64,000 nt of DNA from an uncultured Bacteroidia bacterium (GCA_913009755.1 CAJVWU010000002.1:1-64000), one strand, 5' to 3'. Counted from the stretch's first letter, positions 41,733-51,641 are shown. Notes: generated by a model not told the origin, from the letters alone. Made by a program: numbers and translations.

Positions 41733-43097
41733 ATGGTAAAGTCGAACAAGAAAAAAACATGGCTAATCATTAGTTTATTAGCCGTTGTAGCTATCCTCAT
41801 CATTCTGGCAGTGATGAAAGATAAAGAGTCGGGTGGCGTGAAAGTGGCTGCTGAAAAGGCCGAGATACGGACAATTGTAGAAACCGTATCAGCCAACGGA
41901 AAAATTCAACCGGCCAAAGACATTAAAATCAGCCCTTATATTTCGGGGGAAGTTGTACAGTTGTATGTAAAAGAAGGTGATTTTGTAAAAAAAGGTGCCC
42001 CGTTGGCCAAGATTGATCCTGAAATATACATTTCGACTTATGAAAAGATTGATGCTGCCTTAAAAACAGCACAGGCTAATGAAGCCAACGCCAAAGCCAG
42101 GCTGGCACAAGCAAAGGCACAATATACCAAAGCAAAACTGGATTTCAACCGGAGTAAAACCCTGTGGGAAAAGCAGGTGATATCAGATGCCGATTTTGAT
42201 GCAGCCAAGTCAACTTACCAGGTGGCGGAAGCCGAAGTGAATGCTGCAAAAGAAAATTACCGCTCAGCACAGTTTCAGGTGAAAAGTGCCAGGGCATCCT
42301 TGAAAGAAGCCAAAGAAAACCTTGATCGTACGGCAATTTATGCCCCAAATAACGGAACGGTTTCCAAATTGAATGTTGAAGTCGGGGAGCGGGTTACCGG
42401 GGCTTCTCAATTTTCGGCAGGAACTGAGATCATGCGTATTGCCAACCTGAATGTACTTGAAGTGAACGTGGAGGTCAATGAAAATGACATTGTCAGGGTA
42501 TCACTAAATGACACGGCCATCATTGAGGTTGATGCTTATCTCGACAGAAAGTTCAAAGGGGTGGTAACCGAAATTGCCACTTCGGCAAATACGGTTGGCA
42601 TTACCGCCGATCAGGTAACCAATTTTGATGTTAAGATCAGGATGTTGAAAGCCTCTTATAAGGACCTGATCAAGCCCGATAATCCAATCCCTTCTCCTTT
42701 CCGGCCCGGGATGTCGGCCACAGTGGAAATTCAAACGGCCACAGTACGCAATGTGCTTACGGTTCCCATTCAGGCGGTAACAACAAGGGCTGACACCACA
42801 GGCCGGTTACGTTCGGCCCGTGAAAAACGGGAAGAGAGCAAAAGCAAGGAGGATAAAACAGAAGAAACCAAAACAAAACAACTCATTGAGTGCGTATTTG
42901 TTTATCAGGATAGAAAAGCCTTACTCAAACCTGTAAAAACCGGAGTCCAGGATAACACGTATATTCAAATAAAAAGCGGGATCAGTGAGGGTGATGAAGT
43001 GATAACCGCTCCTTACCGGGTTGTTTCCAAGCTTTTAAAAAACGGTGAAGAGGTAAAAAAGGTTGATAAGAAAGATCTGTTCAAAGAAAAGGATTAA
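41733..43097 (+). CDS. HlyD/MacA-type periplasmic adaptor
   Basis: A 454-residue membrane-fusion protein with one N-terminal membrane helix (residues about 9-27). It has the split lipoyl domain (GEVVQLYVKEGDFVKKGAPL and IYAPNNGTVSKLNVEVGERV), a long helical hairpin between them (residues about 100-190) and a beta-barrel domain. A charged Lys/Glu insert follows residue 360. It lies 78 bp after the TolC gene. The pattern fits MacA-like adaptors of ABC exporters, whose ABC subunits are not present here. Confidence 0.9.
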   Translation: MVKSNKKKTWLIISLLAVVAILIILAVMKDKESGGVKVAAEKAEIRTIVETVSANGKIQPAKDIKISPYISGEVVQLYVKEGDFVKKGAPLAKIDPEIYISTYEKIDAALKTAQANEANAKARLAQAKAQYTKAKLDFNRSKTLWEKQVISDADFDAAKSTYQVAEAEVNAAKENYRSAQFQVKSARASLKEAKENLDRTAIYAPNNGTVSKLNVEVGERVTGASQFSAGTEIMRIANLNVLEVNVEVNENDIVRVSLNDTAIIEVDAYLDRKFKGVVTEIATSANTVGITADQVTNFDVKIRMLKASYKDLIKPDNPIPSPFRPGMSATVEIQTATVRNVLTVPIQAVTTRADTTGRLRSAREKREESKSKEDKTEETKTKQLIECVFVYQDRKALLKPVKTGVQDNTYIQIKSGISEGDEVITAPYRVVSKLLKNGEEVKKVDKKDLFKEKD

Positions 43098-43118
43098 CAG
43101 AGAAAACAAATAACTGGT

Positions 43119-43817
43119 TTGCCTGTCATTTTAAATATTGAAACTTCAACGCGTGTTTGTTCGGTTGCACTTGCTATTGATGGCGAAGTGGTTGCACGGG
43201 AAGACTCTTTTACCAAAAATTCACACGCCGAAAACATTACCCTTTTTTCAGAGAAAGCTGTAAAAGATGCCGGATTAAGTTTTCGGGAACTTGATGCCAT
43301 TGCCGTCAGTAAAGGCCCCGGTTCTTACACCGGCCTGCGCATTGGCGTTTCAACTGCCAAAGGATATTGTTATGCCCTTGACAAACCCCTGATTTCCATC
43401 GGTACGCTGAAATCCATGGCAGCGGGAATGATTGAAAGGGAAAACAACCCGGATGGTTTTTTGTATTGCCCCATGATTGATGCCCGGCGCATGGAAGTGT
43501 ACGCCGCTGTTTTTGATTCTAAATTGAATGAGGTAAAAGGGACGGAAGCTGTCATTGTTGACAAAAATTCTTTCCACGATTTGCTCCCCGCAAACAAAAT
43601 AATTTTTGCAGGTGATGGCGCACCTAAATGCAGGGAAGTGTTAAACCATCAGCAAAATGCTGTGTTTATGAATGATTTTTATCCTTCTGCTGATTTTATG
43701 GCAACGCTTTCCGAACAGAAATTCAACAAGCAGGAATTTGAAAATGTGGCCTATTTCGAACCTTTTTATTTGAAAGATTTTGTGGCAGGCGTTCCCCGCG
43801 TGAAAGGATTAAAATAA
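43119..43817 (+). CDS. TsaB, threonylcarbamoyl-adenosine complex subunit
   Basis: A 232-residue protein with the ASKHA fold: ILNIETSTRVCSVALAIDGE, GPGSYTGLRIGVSTAKG and PMIDARRMEVYAAVFD are the TsaB hallmarks. It partners TsaD and TsaE in making t6A37 of tRNA. The start is TTG. It ends 11 bp from the convergent gene on the other strand. Confidence 0.93.
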   Translation: MPVILNIETSTRVCSVALAIDGEVVAREDSFTKNSHAENITLFSEKAVKDAGLSFRELDAIAVSKGPGSYTGLRIGVSTAKGYCYALDKPLISIGTLKSMAAGMIERENNPDGFLYCPMIDARRMEVYAAVFDSKLNEVKGTEAVIVDKNSFHDLLPANKIIFAGDGAPKCREVLNHQQNAVFMNDFYPSADFMATLSEQKFNKQEFENVAYFEPFYLKDFVAGVPRVKGLK

Positions 43818-43828
43818 TGGTAAAAATT

Positions 43829-46015
43829 CTACCGCCGTCCGCCCCGTGCCCCTCCGCGACCGCCGCCACCATATCCTGATGTACGCGCACGGTTATAGTT
43901 CTGATTTCCCCGGTTACGGTTTTGATAGGAATGGTTCAACTGCTGTTTTTGCTGACTTGAAACAGAGGGCCTTTGCTGAGGAGTTTGCCTGTTTTGTCCT
44001 GTTGAAGGCCTGGCCTGGGGCTTTTGAGTTGTCCCTTTTGAAGGTTGAGTTGCCGGTTGTTTAGACGGTTGATTTGTAGGTCTTTGTGCAGGTTTTGCGT
44101 TATTTTTGTTCTGCCAGTTTCCACTTTTGTCACGTTGATAAACATTTCCTTTCTTGTCTGCAAAAACATTGTTTGGCCTTGTGGAAGGACGGGCTTTGTT
44201 GTTCAGGGTTCTGTTGGCCGGTTGTGTTCGAGCAGTACCGGTATGCTTCACCCCCGTATTCCGGTTACGGTAAACATTGTTGTATGAGTTACGCTGTCCT
44301 GCCCGGTAACCTGCTGCATAACCATGCCTTGCACCGCGATAATATCCATGATTATATCCCCTGGCATAACCATGTCTGTATCCATAATGATATCCCCGCG
44401 GACCCCAGTAAGCCCTGCTGTAAGGATGAAAGCCCCAGCCTATCCATCCATAACTCAATCCAAATGAAAATCCCCAGCCGGTATAAGGATTCCAGTGTAC
44501 GCCAAACCCCCATGTTACCGGACGGGGATAGTAGTAGTGGTAATACCAGGGACGATACCAGTAACCGGTTCCGTAAACCACACAACCACCGTAAGCAAAC
44601 GACCAGGTATATCCCGGAAGATAACCTACATACACCACTTCGGGCGTAGATTCATAGATGTAAACATACTTTACGTTATAGGCTTCCGATTCGGGGGGTA
44701 TCCGGTCAACTTCGTCGGGGCGCACATCGCTTACTGTCCATGGGCCCAAAGGGTTATCGGAAACAAACCAGATGGCATCATCCACACAATAGTATTTGTT
44801 TTTGATCAGCAATACGGTTTTGTCACTGTTTTTGGCTGCCGAGATGTTTGTGCCCTCAATTTTTTCAAATTTCGGATCGCCGTCCCATTTTACTTCAACC
44901 GTGGCCGTTTTTCTGTCCACCGTTGCTGTCTGGGGGATGGTCTGTTCCAGCAGAGCCTCCTGCGCTTCCGGTGTGCCGGGTACACTTGCCCTCACGTCCG
45001 CCATGTCCGAATCGTTGGGAATTTTTGAAAAATCTGCAGGCAGGTCAGCCGGTTCAACAAATGTCCAGCTACCGTCTTCCAGTGAGCTGGATTTATACCA
45101 CCTTCCCGCAAGCAAAACATAATGCACCTGCGAATTGATATCCATCACAATATCGCCTTCCGTATTGGATACATAAAGCAGGGTTGTCCCTTCGATGGTT
45201 GCATAATCGGGATCCCCGTCAGTTGTAATCAATTCGGAAGGTTTGGTAACAACAATTAATTCGGGGGCTTCTGTAAGAGATGCTGTGGCCGAATCCTGTT
45301 CTTCTTTGGGAAGATTTTTATCGGCGAATTTTTTTATGTCCGAAGGCACCTTATTTGTATCAGTATATCCTGACGTTGCTTCATTGGACACATACCAGAA
45401 TTTTCCACCTTTGATATAATATTTGTTTTTTGAATCTTTGACAATAAAAAACGCCGTATTAACAACATAATCAAAGTTCGCCCCTTCAATGTTTTTATAA
45501 ATCGGATCGCCGTCAATTGTTATCAAAACCGACGGGCTGGTCCTGAAATAAATGTCGGGAGGTGCATTGTTAAGTTTCACCGACAGTTCATTCAGATTTT
45601 CCACCTCTTCAAGTCCGGCAAGTATCCGGTCAAGTGACATGACCAGGTTCCATGATTCTACTTCCTGTTTAAACAACTCGGAAAATTTATCAATTTTTAC
45701 AGAATCCTTCACTCCCGGAAAAACAATTTTTTGAATATCTAATTTTTCCAGAACGGCTGTACGTTCTTCCAGATCGGTTGCAAGACGTGCTTTAAACCAA
45801 AGGGCTCCGAAAACAGGTTTTTTATCTTTCCTCGTTACCGATAATGCCATCCTACCTTCAAGGATGTTCCCCTTAAACGATTCAAGTTGTGGCTGATATA
45901 AAACGACTACCGTTTCGTTTTTTTTTATTTCCTTCGGCCAATGAAGGCCTGAACCTTCGGCAACTACAAATGAGGAGGTCAGTATAAAACAGAGAATGAT
46001 GATAATGTGTCTCAT
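43829..46015 (-). CDS. Large exported protein with three GDPxYxxIEGT repeats and a GYR-rich tail
   Basis: A 728-residue protein with signal peptide (after FVVAEG). Three repeats of about 60-110 residues (near residues 165-230, 262-330, 372-440) share a DGDPxYxxIEGTxxxYxxNT start, a YYxLxxGxWY centre and a GxWTxV end. The C-terminal third is Tyr/Gly-rich (YGWIGWGFHPYSRAYWGPRG), then low-complexity Asn/Gln/Arg-rich, ending GYGGGGRGGARGGRR. Family function is unknown; similar architectures are found in many Bacteroidota. It may be a cell-surface or periplasmic scaffold. Confidence 0.75.
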   Translation of the reverse strand: MRHIIIILCFILTSSFVVAEGSGLHWPKEIKKNETVVVLYQPQLESFKGNILEGRMALSVTRKDKKPVFGALWFKARLATDLEERTAVLEKLDIQKIVFPGVKDSVKIDKFSELFKQEVESWNLVMSLDRILAGLEEVENLNELSVKLNNAPPDIYFRTSPSVLITIDGDPIYKNIEGANFDYVVNTAFFIVKDSKNKYYIKGGKFWYVSNEATSGYTDTNKVPSDIKKFADKNLPKEEQDSATASLTEAPELIVVTKPSELITTDGDPDYATIEGTTLLYVSNTEGDIVMDINSQVHYVLLAGRWYKSSSLEDGSWTFVEPADLPADFSKIPNDSDMADVRASVPGTPEAQEALLEQTIPQTATVDRKTATVEVKWDGDPKFEKIEGTNISAAKNSDKTVLLIKNKYYCVDDAIWFVSDNPLGPWTVSDVRPDEVDRIPPESEAYNVKYVYIYESTPEVVYVGYLPGYTWSFAYGGCVVYGTGYWYRPWYYHYYYPRPVTWGFGVHWNPYTGWGFSFGLSYGWIGWGFHPYSRAYWGPRGYHYGYRHGYARGYNHGYYRGARHGYAAGYRAGQRNSYNNVYRNRNTGVKHTGTARTQPANRTLNNKARPSTRPNNVFADKKGNVYQRDKSGNWQNKNNAKPAQRPTNQPSKQPATQPSKGTTQKPQARPSTGQNRQTPQQRPSVSSQQKQQLNHSYQNRNRGNQNYNRARTSGYGGGGRGGARGGRR

Positions 46016-46142
46016 TATTGAAATGTTAATTCGTTGACAGGGAATTTTTCAATTGTACAAAACAAACAATATCCCTGCCAAAATTTAAAAGATGCAGAAA
46101 AAAAATAATATCATCTGCAAACATTAACCGGAAAACAGGATT

Positions 46143-46844
46143 TTAATAATAATCCTGTTTCTTCTTATGTTTCTTATTGCTATCCGGCCTGTAATATTCA
46201 CCGTAATTTCTGAATACGGCAAAAGCCAGGGAAATGTACCACACATTGGCTTTCAATCCCATATAGGGTTGATTGCCTGCGTTGTCGGTATAATTCTCAT
46301 TAAAGAATTCCGAGAAATAATATTTGAATTTCAGGTTGAACCCGTAAGGGAACTGCAAACCTACAAACACTGTATGATAGTAAGAAGGTGTCCTCGGGCT
46401 AAACCATTTTATGATCTTGTTGTCTTGTTTTGCCCCGGAAATAAAGGTTTTCTCTTTATAGGCAAATGGAAATTCAATTTCGTAACCGGCAAAAAACAAA
46501 AACTTGTGCATGTTGCCCACTTTTATCCCCACCGGAATACCAAAATTATAATTCCTGTATTTTTTCTTTAAATTAGTGTCAGGCATATTATAAATAAAAC
46601 CCACATTCCGGATAGCCCCCCCGAAAAAGATGCCGAAATGTTTTCCAAAGTCAACATTGCCATAAACCTGTACATTGAAAACAGGTGACCAGCGCATGAT
46701 GTTTCCGCCGGTAATGCCGTTATTATCAATTTGGGCAAAAGAAAATATCATTTCCGATCCCCCGGAGGCATAAATTTTTGACTGGGCCGGGCTGTTCAGC
46801 GCCAGCCCGGTCAAAAAAAGTAATATATAAAATGATTTTTTCAT
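46143..46844 (-). CDS. Outer-membrane beta-barrel-like protein, hypothetical
   Basis: A 233-residue protein with signal peptide (after LNSPAQS) and alternating strand pattern (GKHFGIFFGGAIRNVGFIYN, FAGYEIEFPFAYKEKTF, GLQFPYGFNLKFKYYFSEFF). It looks like an eight- or ten-strand barrel. It ends in a Lys-rich tail (KKHKKKQDYY). No function can be given. Confidence 0.7.
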   Translation of the reverse strand: MKKSFYILLFLTGLALNSPAQSKIYASGGSEMIFSFAQIDNNGITGGNIMRWSPVFNVQVYGNVDFGKHFGIFFGGAIRNVGFIYNMPDTNLKKKYRNYNFGIPVGIKVGNMHKFLFFAGYEIEFPFAYKEKTFISGAKQDNKIIKWFSPRTPSYYHTVFVGLQFPYGFNLKFKYYFSEFFNENYTDNAGNQPYMGLKANVWYISLAFAVFRNYGEYYRPDSNKKHKKKQDYY

Positions 46845-46862
46845 GGTATTAAAATTTTCGGT

Positions 46863-47678
46863 TTATGCTTTGTCGAGGTGAACATCCATTTGCGGGAAAG
46901 GAATACTCAACCCGTTTTTATCGGCGTTTTTGTAAAATTTCTCGTTCATATCAAAAAATACACCCCAGTAATCTTCTCCTTTTACCCAGGCACGCACGGT
47001 AATGTTCACCGAGCTGTCTGCCATTTCGCCAAGGGCAACAAATGGTTGTGGGTCAGCCAGGATGCGTTTGTCTTTTTTTATCAAGTCGAGTATCATGGCT
47101 TTTGCTTTGTCGAAATCATCACCGTAGGCAATACCGAAACTCCAGTTAACACGGCGGTTTGGCTGAGTGCTGTAATTAACCAGCGAACCGTTTGACAATC
47201 CTCCGTTGGGAATGATCACCGTTTTGTTATCGGGAGTGGTGAGGATGGTAATAAAAATCTGGATTTCTTTTACCGCGCCCATGTATCCTTGCGCATCAAT
47301 AAAATCGCCAACCCGGAAAGGTTTAAAAATTAATATCATCACCCCGCCGGCAAAATTTTGCAAGGTGCCTGACAAAGCCATGCCTATGGCCAGGCCGGCG
47401 GCTGCAAGAATGACAATAAAGGAAGTCATCTGCACGCCCACCATTGTCAGTACGCTGATAAATAACAAGACCTTCAGTAAAATACTGAGTATACTCAGCA
47501 AAAAAGGCTTCAGGGATTCATCCATTTTTCTCTTGTCCATGACCTTTCTAATATTCTTCATGATGACCTTGATGATCCACAGGCCAATGATCAGAACTAT
47601 GATTGCCCCGATTAATTTTAATCCGTAAGTTGTTGCAAAATCAGTGATCATCTTAATGTACACTTGTGCTTGTTCCAT
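46863..47678 (-). CDS. MscS-family small-conductance mechanosensitive channel
   Basis: A 271-residue protein with three N-terminal membrane helices. The pore-lining TM3 is Gly/Ala-rich (AAAGLAIGMALSGTLQNFAG), followed by the beta domain (PFRVGDFIDAQGYMGAVKEI, TILTTPDNKTVIIPNG, LSNGSLVNYSTQPNRRV). It opens under membrane tension to release solutes on osmotic downshift. Length fits MscS of E. coli. Confidence 0.93.
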   Translation of the reverse strand: MEQAQVYIKMITDFATTYGLKLIGAIIVLIIGLWIIKVIMKNIRKVMDKRKMDESLKPFLLSILSILLKVLLFISVLTMVGVQMTSFIVILAAAGLAIGMALSGTLQNFAGGVMILIFKPFRVGDFIDAQGYMGAVKEIQIFITILTTPDNKTVIIPNGGLSNGSLVNYSTQPNRRVNWSFGIAYGDDFDKAKAMILDLIKKDKRILADPQPFVALGEMADSSVNITVRAWVKGEDYWGVFFDMNEKFYKNADKNGLSIPFPQMDVHLDKA

Positions 47679-47750
47679 ATAAATTAATTTTTAGTTAGTT
47701 AAAATGAATATGTATTTTAAGAAAAAATATTTGATTAATGTCGTATTGAT

Positions 47751-48845
47751 TTATGAGCCCAAAGAAATGCCAAGCCCTAAGGCTGTTTTCACGAGCGCAT
47801 TGTTGGCAGTCACCAGGTTGGGTCTGGCAATGGCTTCTTCAAGCGGAACGGCAACAAAATCAGGGTGGCGATAGGCAACCATTTTGCCAAACTCTCCGTT
47901 CATGGCCATTTCAAAAGCTTTCACACCAAACTGGGCTGACAAAACACGGTCGTAAGCGATGGGCACCCCACCCCGTTGCAGATGGCCAAGAATGGTTTCA
48001 CGCATATCATGTTCAAAGCCGGCTTCCTGCAGTTCCGATATCAGTTTTCGTGATATCCCTCCCAGTTGTTTGTTCTGATATCCGACTTCCAGATTGTCCT
48101 GATAAACCATTTCGCCCCCCTGCCTGTGAGCACCTTCGGCAACCACAACCACTGCAAAACCACGATCATAGTGAAACCTTTTTTCCAGTGCTTCTTTCAC
48201 TTTTTGAATGTCATAAGGGAATTCGGGGATCAGGCAAACCTCAGCCCCGCCGGCTACGGCTGCATTCAAGGCAATCCACCCGGCGTTGCGCCCCATTACT
48301 TCCAGTATAAAAACCCGGTTGTGGCTGGCTGCCGTGGTTACCAGTTTATCAACTGCTTCGGTGGCAATTTGAACTGCTGTTTGAAAACCGAATGTGGAAT
48401 CGGTGGCCGAAAGGTCATTGTCAATTGTTTTGGGAACGCCAATTATATTTAATCCTTTTTCGTAAAGTTTTTGTGAAATGCTTTGCGAACCGTCACCGCC
48501 GATATTGATCACCGCATCAATGTGCATATATTGCAGTTTCCTGATCATTTCATCCGACATGTCAACGGTTGTCCAGGTTCCGTCTTTGTTTTTTACCGGC
48601 CAGGAAAAAGGCCCGCCTTTGTTGGTGGTTTCTATAATGGTCCCACCCTGGAAATGAATGCCGGCAACCTTTTTGTTATCCAATGTAACAACTTCTGTTG
48701 GTTCCCACAACAGGCCGTTGAAAGCTTGTATACTCCCCAGTACTTCCCAGTCTTCCTCTTGTGAGGCACGATGGACAATAGCCCGGATCACAGCATTCAA
48801 ACCGGGACAATCACCGCCACCCGTGGCAATCAAAACTCGTTTCAT
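47751..48845 (-). CDS. 6-phosphofructokinase
   Basis: A 364-residue PFK with GGDCPGLNAVIRAIV near the N-terminus, GGDGS, PKTIDNDL (catalytic Asp), the MGRNAGWIAL region and HLQRGGVP. It phosphorylates fructose 6-phosphate in glycolysis. The Asp/Gly pattern around GGDGSQSI (residue about 115) agrees with the group that includes PPi- and ATP-dependent forms; the phosphate donor cannot be told. A minus-strand -7 element TACTTTTG lies at 48882-48875. Confidence 0.92.
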   Translation of the reverse strand: MKRVLIATGGGDCPGLNAVIRAIVHRASQEEDWEVLGSIQAFNGLLWEPTEVVTLDNKKVAGIHFQGGTIIETTNKGGPFSWPVKNKDGTWTTVDMSDEMIRKLQYMHIDAVINIGGDGSQSISQKLYEKGLNIIGVPKTIDNDLSATDSTFGFQTAVQIATEAVDKLVTTAASHNRVFILEVMGRNAGWIALNAAVAGGAEVCLIPEFPYDIQKVKEALEKRFHYDRGFAVVVVAEGAHRQGGEMVYQDNLEVGYQNKQLGGISRKLISELQEAGFEHDMRETILGHLQRGGVPIAYDRVLSAQFGVKAFEMAMNGEFGKMVAYRHPDFVAVPLEEAIARPNLVTANNALVKTALGLGISLGS

Positions 48846-49358
48846 ATTTAATTTATTGGTTTAAAACAGGAAGGCAAAAGTATAGATTATTTTTTAAGCA
48901 TTTTTAAAATGATCAAATCTGCATGTTTTATTGATCTGAACGGATGAAGTCAGTATATAAAATTTAGTTTCTGTCCTTGTTTCCAAAACATTGTTGCTTT
49001 GATTTGACGATACGATTGAACATAAACAGGTTACATTAACAATCCAATTGTGTTAATTTCTTTGTTTTTGGGATAGTCAGTTGTTGTTAATTTTCCAACA
49101 GAATGACTGAAAAGGATTGAATATGAAATATATAAACAACCATGTACCGGTTTTGTTTTGTTAATTACCTGTTTGTTAATAAATTGTTAAAGGTTACAAA
49201 TCTTCCATGATTTAAAAATCGTTTTCTTTGCAATTGTAAATCGAGGAGTGACCCAAACGATATTTATAATATTTTTTTGCTATTGTGAACATTAGTGTGT
49301 GTTAAAGGTAAGTTTGCTTACATAGTAGGATTATAGCATAAATAAATATCAAAAAGAG
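48846..49358. other. Intergenic region between pfkA and a hypothetical gene
   Basis: AT-rich gap of 513 bp with no gene. It holds the divergent promoters: the pfkA -7 element (48875-48882, minus) and TAAGTTTG (49309-49316, plus) before the gene at 49359. An imperfect palindrome TTAACAAT...ATTGTGTTAA (49036-49056) followed by TTTCTTTG could be a regulated promoter. Confidence 0.4.
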
Positions 49359-49781
49359 ATGACAGGATATTTAATCGTTTTAGTAGTGGGGTTTGCCGCC
49401 ACGGGGCTTTACAATCTGGGGAAAAAAGCCAGGGTGCAGGAAAAGACAGATGAAGATTTTTTCAGAAAACAATTACATCTTGCCAAAGCGCAATGTCATG
49501 AGATTGCGTGGCAGTTTTCTGGTTTTCTTGCTGACCAGCGCATGAAATACCTGCGCAAAGATAAGCATGGCAATTTAATTTATGATGATTGGTATAAATT
49601 GGGTATTGAACCTTTTTTCCATTCCAAAGTATCCCCACGCTTAATTGATGCCCAACGGGATTCATTGATCAATTTCGGCAACTATGTCGAGATCATTGAC
49701 CATGTGGCCAAATCAGGGTATCCGAAAAAGAAGAAAAACGCATTGCAGTGCCTGGTAAGCAAAGGGTGGCCGCTTTCGTAA
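49359..49781 (+). CDS. Membrane-anchored hypothetical protein
   Basis: A 140-residue protein with one N-terminal membrane helix (residues 3-20) and a soluble, charged domain (FLADQRMKYLRKDKHGNLIY ... YPKKKKNALQCLVSKGWPLS). No family is recognised. It is a single-gene unit with its own promoter and a strong terminator. Confidence 0.7.
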   Translation: MTGYLIVLVVGFAATGLYNLGKKARVQEKTDEDFFRKQLHLAKAQCHEIAWQFSGFLADQRMKYLRKDKHGNLIYDDWYKLGIEPFFHSKVSPRLIDAQRDSLINFGNYVEIIDHVAKSGYPKKKKNALQCLVSKGWPLS

Positions 49782-49804
49782 ACTTTAATTCATGATAATA
49801 TATA

Positions 49805-49835
49805 CCCCGGCTGCACTAACAGCCGGGGTTTTTTG
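49805..49835 (+). terminator. Intrinsic terminator
   Basis: An 8-bp GC stem (CCCCGGCT, 49805-49812, with AGCCGGGG, 49821-49828) and six T. It ends the gene at 49359. Confidence 0.9.
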
Positions 49836-50037
49836 ATGGGCACTACGGATTAGACCTTCGATTTATAAACTGTATTTAAAAGTTGGCAGCGCCACCCGAT
49901 AGGTCAGGATGAGCGACTTCCTCCTTTCAGGTCAATAGCATTGGCCTAGCGGGCAAGCAGTACCTGAAAGATGGATGAGTCCAGGCAATCGTTGGATGAT
50001 TTTCCGTTTTAGTGGTTTTAATCAAACTTTTAAAAAG
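49836..50037. other. Gap with a long-range hairpin, no gene
   Basis: No gene seen. CTTTCAGGT (49924-49932) and ACCTGAAAG (49962-49970) form a 9-bp inverted repeat around a 29-nt loop. It may be a relic or a structured RNA; nothing more can be said. Confidence 0.3.
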
Positions 50038-50304
50038 TTATCTGAAAATTTCCGCATAGACTCTTTCGATATGATCGATATCTTCTTCGTTCAACATCCT
50101 GAATTCCTTTTCTACTGCCCGTTTCAACAGCTTGCCTTCCCCCTGTTCCAGAAACCGGATCAGCAGGGCAATCATATTGTCGGGCATGTCGTACCTGTTT
50201 TTTATGGCCTGCCTGAACCAGTCGTAACGGTGCAGATACTCCACTTCCTGCGGGATGATCTCCTCAATGGTTTGTGCCACACAACTGTATAAAAACTCTG
50301 CCAT
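50038..50304 (-). CDS. Small protein downstream of Fic, hypothetical
   Basis: An 88-residue helical protein (MAEFLYSCVAQTIEEIIPQE ... DIDHIERVYAEIFR) starting at the base next to the Fic stop codon, so translated with it. It has no signal. Its position suggests a partner or regulator of the Fic protein, but I do not see the Fic-inhibitory motif (S/T-x3-E/D-G-N). Confidence 0.6.
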   Translation of the reverse strand: MAEFLYSCVAQTIEEIIPQEVEYLHRYDWFRQAIKNRYDMPDNMIALLIRFLEQGEGKLLKRAVEKEFRMLNEEDIDHIERVYAEIFR

Positions 50305-51546
50305 TTAGGTGGCGTCGAAATAGCGATAAAGATCAATGGTTTCGTTCAACACTTCCACATTATTATCGCGTGTGGGTTTCCATTCAATCAGCTCCAGACG
50401 GGGGCGGGAATAGTCTTCCAGCACTTCTCTGTATTCAGATATCCGTTCCAGAATGGCTACCGACACAGGAAAGATCAGTCCTTTTTTGGTAAACCCTTTT
50501 TTAGTCAATACATGATGGACCAGGTAACGGTGTATCCGGCCGTTTCCGTCAACAAAAGGATGGATAATAACGAAACCAAAGGCCATGATGGTTGCTGCCA
50601 GTACCGGATCAAAATCAGAGCGGGTGAGCTTATTGTTGGTTTCAATGAGCCCGTCAATCAATGTTTCCACATCCTGCCAGCGGGCGGAAATATGGTCGGG
50701 GATGGGTGTGCCGTACTCCCGGTCGTGTTCGCCAACGAATCCGCCCTGTTGGCACCAGCCGAATTTGACAAACCGTTCGTTTTCGATAACCAGTATTTGC
50801 AACCTGAGCAGTTCATCTTTGGTCAGATCGTTACGGCCGACCTGTCCGATGGCCTGTACCCAGCGTTGCAGCCGGTTCTGGGGCGGGCTTTCACCTTCGA
50901 TGGCAAAGGAAGCCCGGGAATCTTTTACCAATAAAAAAGCCGCTGCTCGCATCAGAATATCTTTTCGGACGGGCGTCAGTGCATCTTCGGATATTTTGTC
51001 CAGCCGGGCGGCGATGTATGCTTCCAGCTTTTCCGTTTTGCGAATGAGCGGACAAAAATCTCTCACTCCGGGAAGATTGTTACGCACCCTGTGGCGGGGC
51101 GAATTTTCCGAAGGGCCGGGATATTGAAGCTTTTCATCCAGCACATCAATGTAATTACCTGTTTTCAGGCAGGGGATGTCAAGACGGATATCCATCAGCC
51201 ATTCGTATAAGAACCAGATGCGGCGGGAGTACTGACCTGTTGGTTCTGCTTCAATAATCTTTTTGACCACAAGGTTTGATACTGCATTGAAAACAGCTTT
51301 CAGAACATACAAATCAATGCCCTCGTATTTCAACGCCAAAGCTAAAAACGGCCATTCAAAATAAGTTCTTCTGAATTTCTTACTTAAATATATGGATACC
51401 TTTTTGAATATAGCGTTTCGGTTTGTTTTAGCACAGCCCAAGTCTCTCTCACCCGCCTGGCCAGGCGGGAAGACTTTAACCGGGGGGTAATTCGATGAAA
51501 AATATTTGATGAAAGCCAAAGGATAAAACCTATGGCTTGGGATCAT
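50305..51546 (-). CDS. Fic-family protein with uncertain or damaged N-terminus
   Basis: The frame holds a complete Fic domain with catalytic HPFVDGNGRIHRY and an upstream domain typical of long Fic proteins (FLALALKYEGIDLYVLKAVF, NLPGVRDFCPLIRKTEKLEA) and the inhibitory-type FAIEGE. Fic proteins AMPylate or otherwise modify targets. Family members carry further residues before ALKYEG, but here the frame runs back into palindromic repeat DNA (51452-51469, 51513-51620), then a terminator and tRNA-Phe. The first ATG clear of the tRNA is at 51546, inside repeat sequence. A 5' truncation is likely. Confidence 0.65.
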   Translation of the reverse strand: MIPSHRFYPLAFIKYFSSNYPPVKVFPPGQAGERDLGCAKTNRNAIFKKVSIYLSKKFRRTYFEWPFLALALKYEGIDLYVLKAVFNAVSNLVVKKIIEAEPTGQYSRRIWFLYEWLMDIRLDIPCLKTGNYIDVLDEKLQYPGPSENSPRHRVRNNLPGVRDFCPLIRKTEKLEAYIAARLDKISEDALTPVRKDILMRAAAFLLVKDSRASFAIEGESPPQNRLQRWVQAIGQVGRNDLTKDELLRLQILVIENERFVKFGWCQQGGFVGEHDREYGTPIPDHISARWQDVETLIDGLIETNNKLTRSDFDPVLAATIMAFGFVIIHPFVDGNGRIHRYLVHHVLTKKGFTKKGLIFPVSVAILERISEYREVLEDYSRPRLELIEWKPTRDNNVEVLNETIDLYRYFDAT

Positions 51547-51620
51547 CCTGTCCCTTCGGGACGTGGGGGTCGTCCCGAAAGGGATGGCTGAAACCCATGC
51601 CCATGACTTCAGTCGTGGGC
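51452..51620. repeat. Cluster of palindromic repeats beside tRNA-Phe
   Basis: Contains a perfect 18-bp palindrome CCCGCCTGG/CCAGGCGGG (51452-51469), AAGCCA/TGGCTT arms (51513-51538), a CCCTTCGGGACG hairpin (51552-51583) and GCCCATGACT-TC-AGTCGTGGGC (51599-51620). These are the kinds of REP-like hairpins that recur in Bacteroidota intergenic DNA. They interrupt the frame of the Fic gene. Confidence 0.6.
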
Positions 51621-51641
51621 AACAGGGAAATGTTTCCAAAA

